Shown in pieces: positions 1 through 7,527 of a DNA stretch of 64,000 nucleotides (the first letter of the stretch is position 1; each line of letters starts with the position of its first letter). Both the position numbers and the translations under genes were made by a program. The notes under the pieces were generated by a model. The model ran no database searches, had not been told where the DNA came from, and saw nothing but the letters and a program-made list of their open reading frames with translations. The stretch is from assembly GCA_016841445.1 (NCBI GenBank), contig JAENZD010000001.1:868001-932000 (forward strand), given 5' to 3'. Source of the DNA: Anaerolineaceae bacterium (GTDB lineage Bacteria > Chloroflexota > Anaerolineae > Anaerolineales > Anaerolineaceae).

Positions 1-1
1 T

Positions 2-214
2 GAAGGATTTAAGACACAAACATCGTATAGTGGAAAAAATTTCTCAGAAAGTAGAATGTATACAATTTCAGGAGGAAAATTACAAATCCGTTCAGTCGGT
101 AATACTTCTTGGTCAGACAGCCGATTTGATGATGAGTGGATTGCGGATGATGAAGAAACGCATCGTTTTCTGTACAACAATCTGGGTACATTAAACACCG
201 ATGGGATTGAATAA
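2..214 (+). CDS. C-terminal end of an unidentified protein (5' partial)
   Basis: An open frame runs in from the left window edge and ends in TAA at 212-214, giving about 70 residues. The segment is hydrophilic and rich in Ser, Asp and Gly, and ends TLNTDGIE. No family is recognised and no membrane segment is visible. The frame has no stop over its whole visible length, and a strong hairpin terminator follows about 230 bases downstream; both favour a real gene end. The function cannot be stated from this fragment. Confidence 0.5.
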   Translation, partial: EGFKTQTSYSGKNFSESRMYTISGGKLQIRSVGNTSWSDSRFDDEWIADDEETHRFLYNNLGTLNTDGIE

Positions 215-445
215 ACCTTCGATAACTAAATTTGAAAGTGTATTATTCTAAAAAGATCATATTTTTCTCTAAGTTGTATATCCTTTTCGAGTCACTTTTC
301 CAATAGGCGAGATAATTGAATGAACACCTAATATCTGCGAATATACGTGTTACAAAAGCAGTAATACAATATCAATTTGATAGATTTTATGATTTCAATT
401 AAAATTCTTTTGCTGGATCATCTCCCTTTATAATTGACCAGCTCT

Positions 446-481
446 GAAAGCCTACTCCGACGAGTAGGCTTTCAATTTTTT
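446..481 (+). terminator. Rho-independent terminator
   Basis: A perfect 12-bp stem (GAAAGCCTACTC with GAGTAGGCTTTC, 446-457 and 462-473) closes a 4-base loop and is followed by AATTTTTT. This is a textbook intrinsic terminator for the upstream gene. The 230 bases between that gene's stop and the hairpin hold nothing else I recognise. Confidence 0.8.
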
Positions 482-523
482 AACCCTTTAGGGGGTTGAG
501 GGCGGAACGCCCGAAACAGAAAA

Positions 524-542
524 CCACCGGCTAAGCCGGTGG
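524..542 (+). repeat. IS200-type left-end hairpin
   Basis: CCACCGGC and GCCGGTGG form a perfect 8-bp stem around TAA. A second small stem, GGGCG-GAA-CGCCC, lies just outside at 500-512, and a third, AAGCC-AAA-GGCTT, just inside at 543-555. Such foldback structures are what Y1 transposases bind on single-stranded DNA. Confidence 0.7.
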
Positions 543-563
543 AAGCCAAAGGCTTATAGAAAA

Positions 564-621
564 GAAATCACTCCGGTAAAATGGCAGAAGTTCAAGCCGC
601 CACAAAACGAGGAGTGATTTC
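564..621 (+). promoter_or_regulatory. 5' UTR stem that sequesters the tnpA ribosome binding site
   Basis: GAAATCACTCC at 564-574 is perfectly complementary to GGAGTGATTTC at 611-621. The right arm contains the GGAG Shine-Dalgarno sequence that serves the tnpA ATG at 623, so when folded the ribosome site is hidden. A comparable occluding stem-loop is known in the enterobacterial IS200 tnpA leader. The arrangement also shows that the earlier in-frame ATG at 581 lies in the leader and is not the start. Confidence 0.75.
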
Positions 622-622
622 A

Positions 623-1072
623 ATGGTAAAGAGTTTAGCACACACGAAGTGGATGTGTAAGTATGACATCGTATTTACGCCGAAATATCGACGGAAGATA
701 GTTTACAACAAGTACAAAGAGAGAATAGTAGAGATAATAAGGGATCTGTGTAAATGGAAAGGGGTAGAGATTATAGAGGGGACAGCAATGGTGGACCACA
801 TCCATTTGCTGGTATCAATCCCACCGAAGTACAGTATCTCGAGTATCATGGGGTACCTAAAAGGGAAAAGCGCCCTAATGATATTTGATAGGCATGCGAA
901 CCTGAAGTACAAGTATGGGAATCGGCATTTCTGGTCTAGAGGATACTACGTAAGCACGGTGGGATTGAATGAAGCGACGATAGCGAAGTATGTAAGAGAG
1001 CAAGAGAAACATGATCAGATGATGGATAAGATCACAACGAAAGAGATAGAAGACCCCTTTAGGGGTAGCTAA
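623..1072 (+). CDS. tnpA: IS200/IS605 family transposase TnpA (Y1 HUH)
   Basis: This is a single-strand DNA transposase of 149 residues, the usual size for IS200 TnpA. It cuts and rejoins the hairpin-flanked element ends through a tyrosine-DNA link. The HUH metal-binding pair is H59 and H61 (DHIHLL), and the expected nucleophile is Y123 in AKYVREQEKHD. The start at 623 has GGAG at a good distance; an in-frame ATG at 581 belongs to the structured leader. No truncation or frameshift is seen. The element sits between two unrelated transcription units and has no partner tnpB. Confidence 0.93.
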   Translation: MVKSLAHTKWMCKYDIVFTPKYRRKIVYNKYKERIVEIIRDLCKWKGVEIIEGTAMVDHIHLLVSIPPKYSISSIMGYLKGKSALMIFDRHANLKYKYGNRHFWSRGYYVSTVGLNEATIAKYVREQEKHDQMMDKITTKEIEDPFRGS

Positions 1073-1108
1073 GTCATCGTTGCACCAGGCTTGAACAAAG
1101 TGAAAGCA

Positions 1109-1182
1109 GCACCTTGAGGTGCCGCAAGCAACAGACCCTTATAGGGTCAGGTCAAGCCACCCGCTATGCGGGTGGTCTTGAC
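1109..1182 (+). repeat. IS200-type right-end hairpins
   Basis: Three stems follow tnpA: GCACCT with AGGTGC (1109-1122), GACCC with GGGTC (1134-1147), and the large terminal hairpin 1151-1182, where GTCAAG-CCACCCGC pairs with GCGGGTGG-(T)-CTTGAC with one bulged base. The last is the likely transposase-recognition structure at the right end. Confidence 0.65.
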
Positions 1183-1300
1183 TTCTGAGAATATTATCAA
1201 ACAAATCCTTAGAATTAATCGTTTATAATTCTTTTAAATTCATTTATTGTGTTTTGCTCTATATAGCATTAAAAACCAAAACATTTTTGAGGGGCAAAAG

Positions 1301-2320
1301 ATGAAAGACTGGAAGCAATCAATAGGAACATTACTTATTGTTCTATTGAGTACTGGCTTATTCTCGACGGCAATTAACCTCTTTCAGAGAAAATCAATCG
1401 AAAATAAATTCTCTGAAACTTTGCAGGTGTATGAACAAATTGCAAATGATGTTACCGATATTGCTTTAACCAATAACAGCATACCGACATCGACAAATAC
1501 AATTACACCCACCTTCACATCAACCATTACTTTAACTCCTTCTTTCACATTTACACCCACAAAAACAAATATACCTACCAGGACAAATACATCAACCATT
1601 ACATTTACCCCAACAATTACATTCACGCCTTCCATGACAGTTACCCCATCAAAGACTCCTACTCTAACGCCTACACTACGCGGCGGTGAGGAGACAGGAT
1701 GTATACCCAACCACACACGACAGCAAGCAGTAGTGACCAACATTATTGATGGAGATACACTTGAAGTAAGAATGGATGGGGAGATTTTTAGAGTGAGGTT
1801 GATTGGTGTTGATTCTGCCGATGCTGGCGATGATTTTTATGATGCTGCTAAATATGCATTGTCAGTTTATGCACCCATAGGCAGTGTTATTACATTGATC
1901 AAAGATGTATCAAATACTGATCAATATGATAGATTATTACGATATATTATTTCTGGATATTACTTTGTAAATTATAAAATGGTGGTTAATGGATACGCAA
2001 CTGATGTTAGGTATTCACCTGATACTTCCTGCGCATCAACTTTTGATGAAGCTCATGATTATGCCATAGGTCATGGTTTAGGAATGTATCAACCCACACC
2101 AACACCTGTTCCAATTATTTACCCAACCAGTGGTTATGTTTACCCAACAAGTCCAGTAGGCGGTGGAGGAAGCTGCCACCCATCATACCCGGATGTTTGT
2201 ATTCCCTACCCCCCACCAGATTTGGATTGCAAAGATATCCCCTATAGGAATTTCAGGGTAACAGGATCGGACCCACACCGTTTTGATGGGGACAATGACG
2301 GGATTGGGTGTGAGACATAA
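1301..2320 (+). CDS. Membrane-anchored SNase-like (thermonuclease) protein with Excalibur domain
   Basis: Predicted surface or secreted Ca-dependent nuclease of 339 residues. One hydrophobic segment (about residues 8-28) acts as signal or anchor. A Thr/Pro-rich linker (about 60-130, many TPT/TFTPT units) follows, then a staphylococcal-nuclease-like fold (about 140-265), a second Pro-rich stretch and a C-terminal Excalibur calcium-binding motif ending DGDNDGIGCE. The segments RVRLIGVDSAD and DRLLRYI align with the SNase active-site strands: the two arginines are present, but the glutamate (E43 of S. aureus nuclease) appears as Asp. I chose the start at 1301 because GAGGGG lies 7-12 bases upstream; an upstream ATG at 1247 has no such site. 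No operon partner. Confidence 0.85.
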   Translation: MKDWKQSIGTLLIVLLSTGLFSTAINLFQRKSIENKFSETLQVYEQIANDVTDIALTNNSIPTSTNTITPTFTSTITLTPSFTFTPTKTNIPTRTNTSTITFTPTITFTPSMTVTPSKTPTLTPTLRGGEETGCIPNHTRQQAVVTNIIDGDTLEVRMDGEIFRVRLIGVDSADAGDDFYDAAKYALSVYAPIGSVITLIKDVSNTDQYDRLLRYIISGYYFVNYKMVVNGYATDVRYSPDTSCASTFDEAHDYAIGHGLGMYQPTPTPVPIIYPTSGYVYPTSPVGGGGSCHPSYPDVCIPYPPPDLDCKDIPYRNFRVTGSDPHRFDGDNDGIGCET

Positions 2321-2764
2321 TTAGAAACATAAATCAGGTTGGTAAAATTACTGAATAAAAAAATGACCCTAAAACTGTCACAATCGAGATTCCTAACCTA
2401 GATTTAGATAATTAAAGCATTACCGATGAGAAAACAGCCTGCTAAATGAAAGTCATGGTTGCCGTAGTTAATCAATAGAAAAGTGTTCAAAAGGTCGAGA
2501 CTATAGAACTTATGTACCACCTAATCAAAAATAACAACAAAACAATAATCATATTCAAATTATAATTCATGTAATTGTGGTACCTCGTTTCAAATTATCC
2601 AAACAACAGAGCCCAGCGAAATAGCGAATTCATAATCTATGAACTTTGGTAGAATCAATAGGAAATTTGCAGATCAATTTCAACCCACTATTTTGGTGAT
2701 GTAGTTCATATCAATCCAACCTTTTAGTTGAAACACGATGGCTCTTTAAAGAAAGAATTATTAA
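2321..2764. other. Intergenic stretch without recognised genes
   Basis: About 440 AT-rich bases between the nuclease gene and ubiX. I see no open frame longer than a few tens of codons, no tRNA and no strong terminator. It must contain the promoter of the ubiX-like gene, but I cannot point to convincing -35/-10 boxes. Confidence 0.5.
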
Positions 2765-3337
2765 ATGAATGAAAAGAAAAGAATAATCCTCGCAATAACA
2801 GGTGGCAGTGGCGTCGTTATTGGAATGAGAATATTGCAAGTTCTAAAAGATAATGATATTGAAACACATCTCATAATCAGCCCAGGAGGATACCAAACTA
2901 TTGAACACGAAACAAATTATACACAAGCGCAGATTCAACAACTAGCATATAGAATTTTTACCATTGACAACTTTATGGCTCCAATAGCTTCAGGATCTTT
3001 TAGAACAAATGGAATGATAATAATCCCATGCACAATTGAAACACTCTCAGGTATAGCACAAACTTATGCGACAAACCTAATTATTCGATCAGCAGATGTC
3101 TGCCTTAAGGAAGGGCGGCCTTTACTGCTAGCTATTAACGAAACCCCATTACATTCAGGACATATACGGCAAATGAAGCAAGCTAATGCAGCAGGGGCAA
3201 TTATATTTCCTCTTGCTCCATCATTCTATTCCAAACCAAAATCGATAAAAGATATTATTGATCATCTTGCCGGGAGAATGCTTGATCGTCTTGGAATTAC
3301 AAACTCACTTTTTAAACCGTGGCAAAGTAAAAATTGA
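2765..3337 (+). CDS. ubiX: UbiX/Pad1-type flavin prenyltransferase
   Basis: Makes prenylated FMN, the cofactor of UbiD decarboxylases, from FMN and dimethylallyl phosphate; cytosolic and typically dodecameric. At 190 residues it has family length. The Rossmann-like loop AITGGSGVVIG is near the N-terminus, GMIIIPCTIETLSGIA matches the family's central block, and RPLLLAINETPLHSGH followed by PSFYSKP and GRMLDRLG match the phosphate-binding C-terminal half. One oddity: most members read RETPL where this one reads NETPL, so an arginine next to the catalytic glutamate is replaced. It converges with lpdD-like and ubiD-like genes, which need its product; a dedicated cofactor supply is likely. Confidence 0.92.
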   Translation: MNEKKRIILAITGGSGVVIGMRILQVLKDNDIETHLIISPGGYQTIEHETNYTQAQIQQLAYRIFTIDNFMAPIASGSFRTNGMIIIPCTIETLSGIAQTYATNLIIRSADVCLKEGRPLLLAINETPLHSGHIRQMKQANAAGAIIFPLAPSFYSKPKSIKDIIDHLAGRMLDRLGITNSLFKPWQSKN

Positions 3338-3400
3338 GCTTCTTTAACTAAAAATCTCAAATATTGCTAATATATATTGAAATTTCCATTATCAATCTGG

Positions 3401-3808
3401 TTAACTGTTCTTCTGTAAATTAGTTTTCAGGAATTCCTCAATCTTCATCAAAAGATGGCTGAAATTTTCGCTTAAGTGATTAATATCATTATCTGTGGCA
3501 TTATCGATATGCAAACCTGCAGAAAGGACCACAGAACATTTAAATATCTTTGACAATCTTCCGGCTCCCTGCAAAACCAATTGATCTTCTTTATGGCCAG
3601 GAATTGTAATAAGCGATACAGAACTCGAGATTTTTCCTGGTTGATTGTATTTTTGGTAAGGATAAGCAACCGCAACCGCACCTAAATGAAATTTTTGACC
3701 ACCACCTATAAAGATACAAAGATCATTACCCACCAATGAAATAACTGCCTCAAGATAAAATGGAGGATTTCCAATATTGAAAGATTGCGTTTCTATTCTT
3801 TGATCCAT
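3401..3808 (-). CDS. LpdD-like small protein associated with UbiD decarboxylase
   Basis: This 135-residue protein resembles the small subunit or chaperone (LpdD/VdcD-like) that accompanies UbiD-type hydroxyarylic acid decarboxylases and is thought to help with prenylated-FMN handling. Visible features are the N-terminal block SFNIGNPPFYLEAVISLVGNDLCIFIGGG, the segment HLGAVAVAYP and a following IPGHKEDQL stretch, typical of this family as I remember it. It has no signal peptide. It lies 82 bases after the ubiD-like gene on the same strand, probably in one transcript. The assignment rests on sequence pattern plus position, so it is likely but not certain. Confidence 0.7.
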   Translation of the reverse strand: MDQRIETQSFNIGNPPFYLEAVISLVGNDLCIFIGGGQKFHLGAVAVAYPYQKYNQPGKISSSVSLITIPGHKEDQLVLQGAGRLSKIFKCSVVLSAGLHIDNATDNDINHLSENFSHLLMKIEEFLKTNLQKNS

Positions 3809-3890
3809 ATTTATTTTTCCGCAATACTGAATTGGAAGTTAAGAAAATTCCGAGAGTGTGAATTTATCTAAGAGAAATTAATCTCAAACT

Positions 3891-5261
3891 CTAATCAAAT
3901 CTGAATTTATCAGATCCCGGAATTATTGAAGGAGGTGGAAAATCTTTATCCATCGAACGGGTAGCATCAATCCCCAACAAAGAAATGACACCAATTTCTA
4001 GAGAAGAAGGATCGATTCTAGAACCTGCAACTCCTGGGATAATTACAACATCCTTGTCTGATTGAGAATGAGTAGACACCGCCCACATAACCTCTTCAAG
4101 ATCATAGATATCAACATCACTATCAACAACAATTCCAATTTTCGCTCTTATTGGACTTGATAGTGTTGCCAATAACACCTTTTTTGCTTGACCTTTATGA
4201 TCCTGTTCCAAAGCTACACATGCTAAGTACTGCACACCCCCCGATGTAGGTACTGTAGCGGCAGTAACTTCAGGGAATTGATTGTGAAGAAATTGATACA
4301 GACTCCAATCATATCCAAATGTTTTTAGAATATGGTTTTCTGTTGTTGGTTTACCGGTTATTACCGCCTGATAAATTGGATTTTTTCTATGAGTGATTGC
4401 AGTCACTTTGATAACCGGCGCAGGTTTTGTGAATGTTTGGTATCCAGTAAACTCCCCAAAAGGACCCTCAGGTAATTGCTCATTGGGTAAAAAATAACCC
4501 TCGATAATTATTTCGGCATGTGCAGGAACATACAAATCGACAGTTTTTGCCTTCGTGACCTTGATGGGTTGATTCCTTATACCACCAGCAATTTCAATTT
4601 CATCCACACCATAACCAACTTTTGCTTGTGAAGCATAATAAAGGACTGGATCTGTACCTATTGCTATAGCTATTTCGAATGGTTGATTTTTCCCCTGAGT
4701 TTTAAGTCTCGAGACATGAACATGTTGGTAGTTGGGTGCATCCAGGCAAAGAATATCCTTTCCTTTTACTTCCATTCGATAAATACCGACGTTCTGGATT
4801 AATGTTTCGGGATCTCGAGAAATGACTAAACCAGAGCTTATATATGGGCCTGAATCACCCTCACTATATACGGGATGAGGAAAATCCAATAAATTAATTT
4901 CTTCGCCCTCCTGTACAACTTCCTGACACGAAGCTCGATTAATGTGAATTGGTAAAATGGGATTCTCAACACCATAACCAAACCGGCTAACACCTTCAGA
5001 ATACGAGTCTACGCCCATTGCTTCTAAAGATAATTTTTTCGTTGCAAACAATCCTCCTGCAACCGGGATTTGAGAATCCATAACATTTTCGAATAATATA
5101 GCTGGCCCATCAATATCTGAAATATAACGAATACCTGCTGCAATCTCATGAAATCTATTAACTGGTCTTTTTACTCTTTTCAGCAGAGATTTTCCTTCCA
5201 ATAAGGTTAGAAAAGACCTCAGATCATCAAATTGGAGATCAGGCCATTGAAAATCAGCCAT
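3891..5261 (-). CDS. UbiD family (prenyl-FMN dependent) decarboxylase
   Basis: Predicted reversible (de)carboxylase of an aromatic, heteroaromatic or unsaturated acid, cytosolic, 456 residues. The hallmark EGPFGEFTGYQ near residue 265 carries the two glutamates spaced as in Fdc1 E277/E282. The N-terminal region (LEGKSLLKRVKRPVN, then GPAILFENV) and the C-terminal oligomerisation half (GIVVDSDVDIYDLEEVMWAVSTH) follow family order. Start ATG at 5261 has GAGG seven bases upstream. It lies directly downstream of the molybdenum hydroxylase genes and upstream of the LpdD-like gene, all on the minus strand, so one operon is likely. The substrate cannot be read from the sequence; ubiquinone biosynthesis is unlikely in this context. 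Confidence 0.93.
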   Translation of the reverse strand: MADFQWPDLQFDDLRSFLTLLEGKSLLKRVKRPVNRFHEIAAGIRYISDIDGPAILFENVMDSQIPVAGGLFATKKLSLEAMGVDSYSEGVSRFGYGVENPILPIHINRASCQEVVQEGEEINLLDFPHPVYSEGDSGPYISSGLVISRDPETLIQNVGIYRMEVKGKDILCLDAPNYQHVHVSRLKTQGKNQPFEIAIAIGTDPVLYYASQAKVGYGVDEIEIAGGIRNQPIKVTKAKTVDLYVPAHAEIIIEGYFLPNEQLPEGPFGEFTGYQTFTKPAPVIKVTAITHRKNPIYQAVITGKPTTENHILKTFGYDWSLYQFLHNQFPEVTAATVPTSGGVQYLACVALEQDHKGQAKKVLLATLSSPIRAKIGIVVDSDVDIYDLEEVMWAVSTHSQSDKDVVIIPGVAGSRIDPSSLEIGVISLLGIDATRSMDKDFPPPSIIPGSDKFRFD

Positions 5262-5277
5262 ACATTCCTCGCTTCTA

Positions 5278-7527
5278 CTAAAAATTTCTCTTATTCTTGA
5301 TATTTTCTCTTTGAATAAGGATACCTTCTAAAATTCGTTCTGGTGTAAAAGGAATTTCATTAAACCAGATACCAGTTGCATCAAATAAAGCCGCTGAAAC
5401 TGCAGCTGCGAAAGGCACAAAAGGCATTTCTCCGACGCCATGGGCCCCCCAAGGACCAATTTCGTCATCGTACTCCAAAAGTGAAATGGTGATATCTTTT
5501 GGAATATCTAAAATTCCTGGAATAAGATATTTGGAGAAATTATCGGCTTTAATTCTGCCCATTTCAACATGCAAATCCTCCATAATGCAATAACCTATGG
5601 CCTGAACAATTGCACCTTCAATTTGACCTCTCACTAATGATGGATTAATCACCTTTCCCAAGTCATCAGATACATAAACATGTGAAATATAAATTCTTCC
5701 AGTAAATACATCAACCTTTAATTCGACAATCACACTAGCATATCCATACGAAAAAAATGGATTAACTGCAACTCCAAGATTTGAGTCAATCGGATCTGTA
5801 CCAGGTGGATAATAAGTGAAAGAACCAATAGCAGGTCTTTCCCCATTCCTCCATTTTAACAAGGCATCAGCACCTGCCCCAATAATTGCATTGCCTGCCA
5901 TAAAGGTCATTCTTGAGGCTGATACAGGGCCAGAATCATCGGTTAACAAGGTGTCTGTTACAACCAACCTTACTCGATTAACGTCAATTTGAATTTCCTC
6001 GGCTACCATTTGAGTCATAATTGTGTGAACACCTTGACCAACCTCTGCAGCGGCATGATATAGGATTGCTTCCTCGATATTTTCGTCGCCAATCAATTCA
6101 ATTGTAGCAGTGCATTCTTCATGAGCCCCAAATGATAGTCCCGAGTTTTTCATACCAAATGCAATACCAACACCAGAAAGGGTGCTGCCTAGATCAAGCA
6201 AATCATTTTTCTTATTAAGAGAAGGTCGTTTTGATTTATTTTCTTGATTCAAATTAAACAAATTTTTACTATCTTCTAAAACATTTTTCACCGGGAAACT
6301 TCTTGGTTTTGATCCGGTTGATAATTCCTCACCATCTTGAACCATATTTATTTTCCGAATTTCAAATGGATCCAAAGATAATTGGTCGGCAAGTTTGCTT
6401 ATTTGACTTTCAGACACAAAAGTCCCTTGTGGTGCGCCAAAGCCACGCATTGCACCACCAGGAGGATTATTCGTATATACTCCGTATGCATCCACCTTTA
6501 CATTTGGAATCTTGTACGGACCGAGCGACATCAAAGCTGTGTTTCCCAGAACACTTGTGGAAGTTGAAAGGTAAGCTCCCCCGTCTTGTAAAATGGACAT
6601 ATCTGCTGCTGTTATAATTCCACCTTTTTTTGCTCCCCATTTTGCTTGAATAATATAGGAGTGCCTCTTTGGATGTCCTAAAAATGATTCTTGCCGATCC
6701 CAAACTAATTTTACGGGTCTATAAATACCCATGTTGCTTAATTTCAAAACCGCCAATGCTAGTGATATTTGAATTGAATTTTCTTCCCTACCGCCAAATG
6801 CTCCTCCTATTGATGAGTAAATAACTCGAACCTTTTCAAACGGTAAGTTTAGCGCGTATGCAATTTGTTTTTGGTCTTTATGAGCCCATTGACCGCCTGT
6901 TATTATTGTTATTACTCCATTTTCGTCCAAATAGCCGAGTCCAGCTTCAGGTTGTAGAAAAGCGTGCTCTTGCATACCCGTCTTATACTCACATTCAATA
7001 ATAGTATCAGCTTCTTTAAACCCTAATGAAATGTTCCCCCTCCTTATCTTATAATGTTGATATATATTACTTTTGAATTCAGGATGTATAAGGACTTCTT
7101 TATTTTTCAGAGCTTCCTTTGGATCGAATATTGGATGTACATCTTCATAATCAATATCAATTAGAGAAAGAGCCATTTCTGCAATATTTTCAGACTCTGC
7201 AATTACCAGTGCAACCTGATCACCAAAATGACGAATACGATCAGCAAAAGCTTTGTTCGATCCAGGACCACATAAAACTGGATTGTCTTTCTTATGTAAG
7301 CCATGTTCATTGTTGGGGACATCTTTTGCAGTTATGACAGTTATTACACCACTCAATCTTTCGGCTTTAAAAGTATTAATTTCTTTTATTATTGCTGGTA
7401 CATGTTTTGAAAACAGAGTTTTCATAAATAGCTGATTTGGATAACTAATATCCCCAGGGAATAAAGCCATGCCTGATACTTTTGAATAAGCATCAATCCT
7501 AATCTTTCTTTGCCCGATTTCAGACAT
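5278..7527 (-). CDS. Xanthine dehydrogenase family protein, molybdopterin-binding large subunit
   Basis: Catalytic subunit of a molybdenum hydroxylase, about 749 residues, which would insert a water-derived oxygen into an N-heterocycle or aldehyde and pass electrons to the adjacent Fe-S/FAD protein. Family motifs in order are the N-terminal aldehyde oxidase a/b hammerhead domain (RKIRIDAYSKVSG), GGAFGGREE (about residue 245), AMRGFGAPQG, GQGVHTIMTQMVAEE and the C-terminal GVGEMPFVPF, whose Glu is the catalytic base of the family. I chose ATG 7527 (MSEIGQRK), which overlaps the upstream stop by 8 bases; a GTG at 7542 is an alternative. No chaperone (XdhC) or Mo-cofactor gene is nearby. Purine specificity cannot be assumed. 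Confidence 0.93.
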   Translation of the reverse strand: MSEIGQRKIRIDAYSKVSGMALFPGDISYPNQLFMKTLFSKHVPAIIKEINTFKAERLSGVITVITAKDVPNNEHGLHKKDNPVLCGPGSNKAFADRIRHFGDQVALVIAESENIAEMALSLIDIDYEDVHPIFDPKEALKNKEVLIHPEFKSNIYQHYKIRRGNISLGFKEADTIIECEYKTGMQEHAFLQPEAGLGYLDENGVITIITGGQWAHKDQKQIAYALNLPFEKVRVIYSSIGGAFGGREENSIQISLALAVLKLSNMGIYRPVKLVWDRQESFLGHPKRHSYIIQAKWGAKKGGIITAADMSILQDGGAYLSTSTSVLGNTALMSLGPYKIPNVKVDAYGVYTNNPPGGAMRGFGAPQGTFVSESQISKLADQLSLDPFEIRKINMVQDGEELSTGSKPRSFPVKNVLEDSKNLFNLNQENKSKRPSLNKKNDLLDLGSTLSGVGIAFGMKNSGLSFGAHEECTATIELIGDENIEEAILYHAAAEVGQGVHTIMTQMVAEEIQIDVNRVRLVVTDTLLTDDSGPVSASRMTFMAGNAIIGAGADALLKWRNGERPAIGSFTYYPPGTDPIDSNLGVAVNPFFSYGYASVIVELKVDVFTGRIYISHVYVSDDLGKVINPSLVRGQIEGAIVQAIGYCIMEDLHVEMGRIKADNFSKYLIPGILDIPKDITISLLEYDDEIGPWGAHGVGEMPFVPFAAAVSAALFDATGIWFNEIPFTPERILEGILIQRENIKNKRNF

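Larger units (their letters stand above)
491..1190 (+). mobile_element. IS200/IS605-type insertion sequence, tnpA only (approximate ends)
   Basis: The element has one transposase gene of the HUH/Y1 type and subterminal imperfect-palindrome hairpins rather than terminal inverted repeats, as expected for this family. The left hairpin is at 524-542 and the right hairpin at 1151-1182. No tnpB/IscB-like gene is present, so this is the IS200 layout. Exact cleavage sites are not determined; they should lie just outside the two hairpins. The transposase looks intact, so the copy may be active. Confidence 0.8.

Noticed and set aside
581-622. Earlier start for the transposase
   Set aside because: It falls in the structured leader; GGAG before 623 and the family N-terminus support the later start.
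1384-1743. Minus-strand frame with VGV/VFV repeats
   Set aside because: Reverse reading of the Thr/Pro-rich linker of the nuclease gene.
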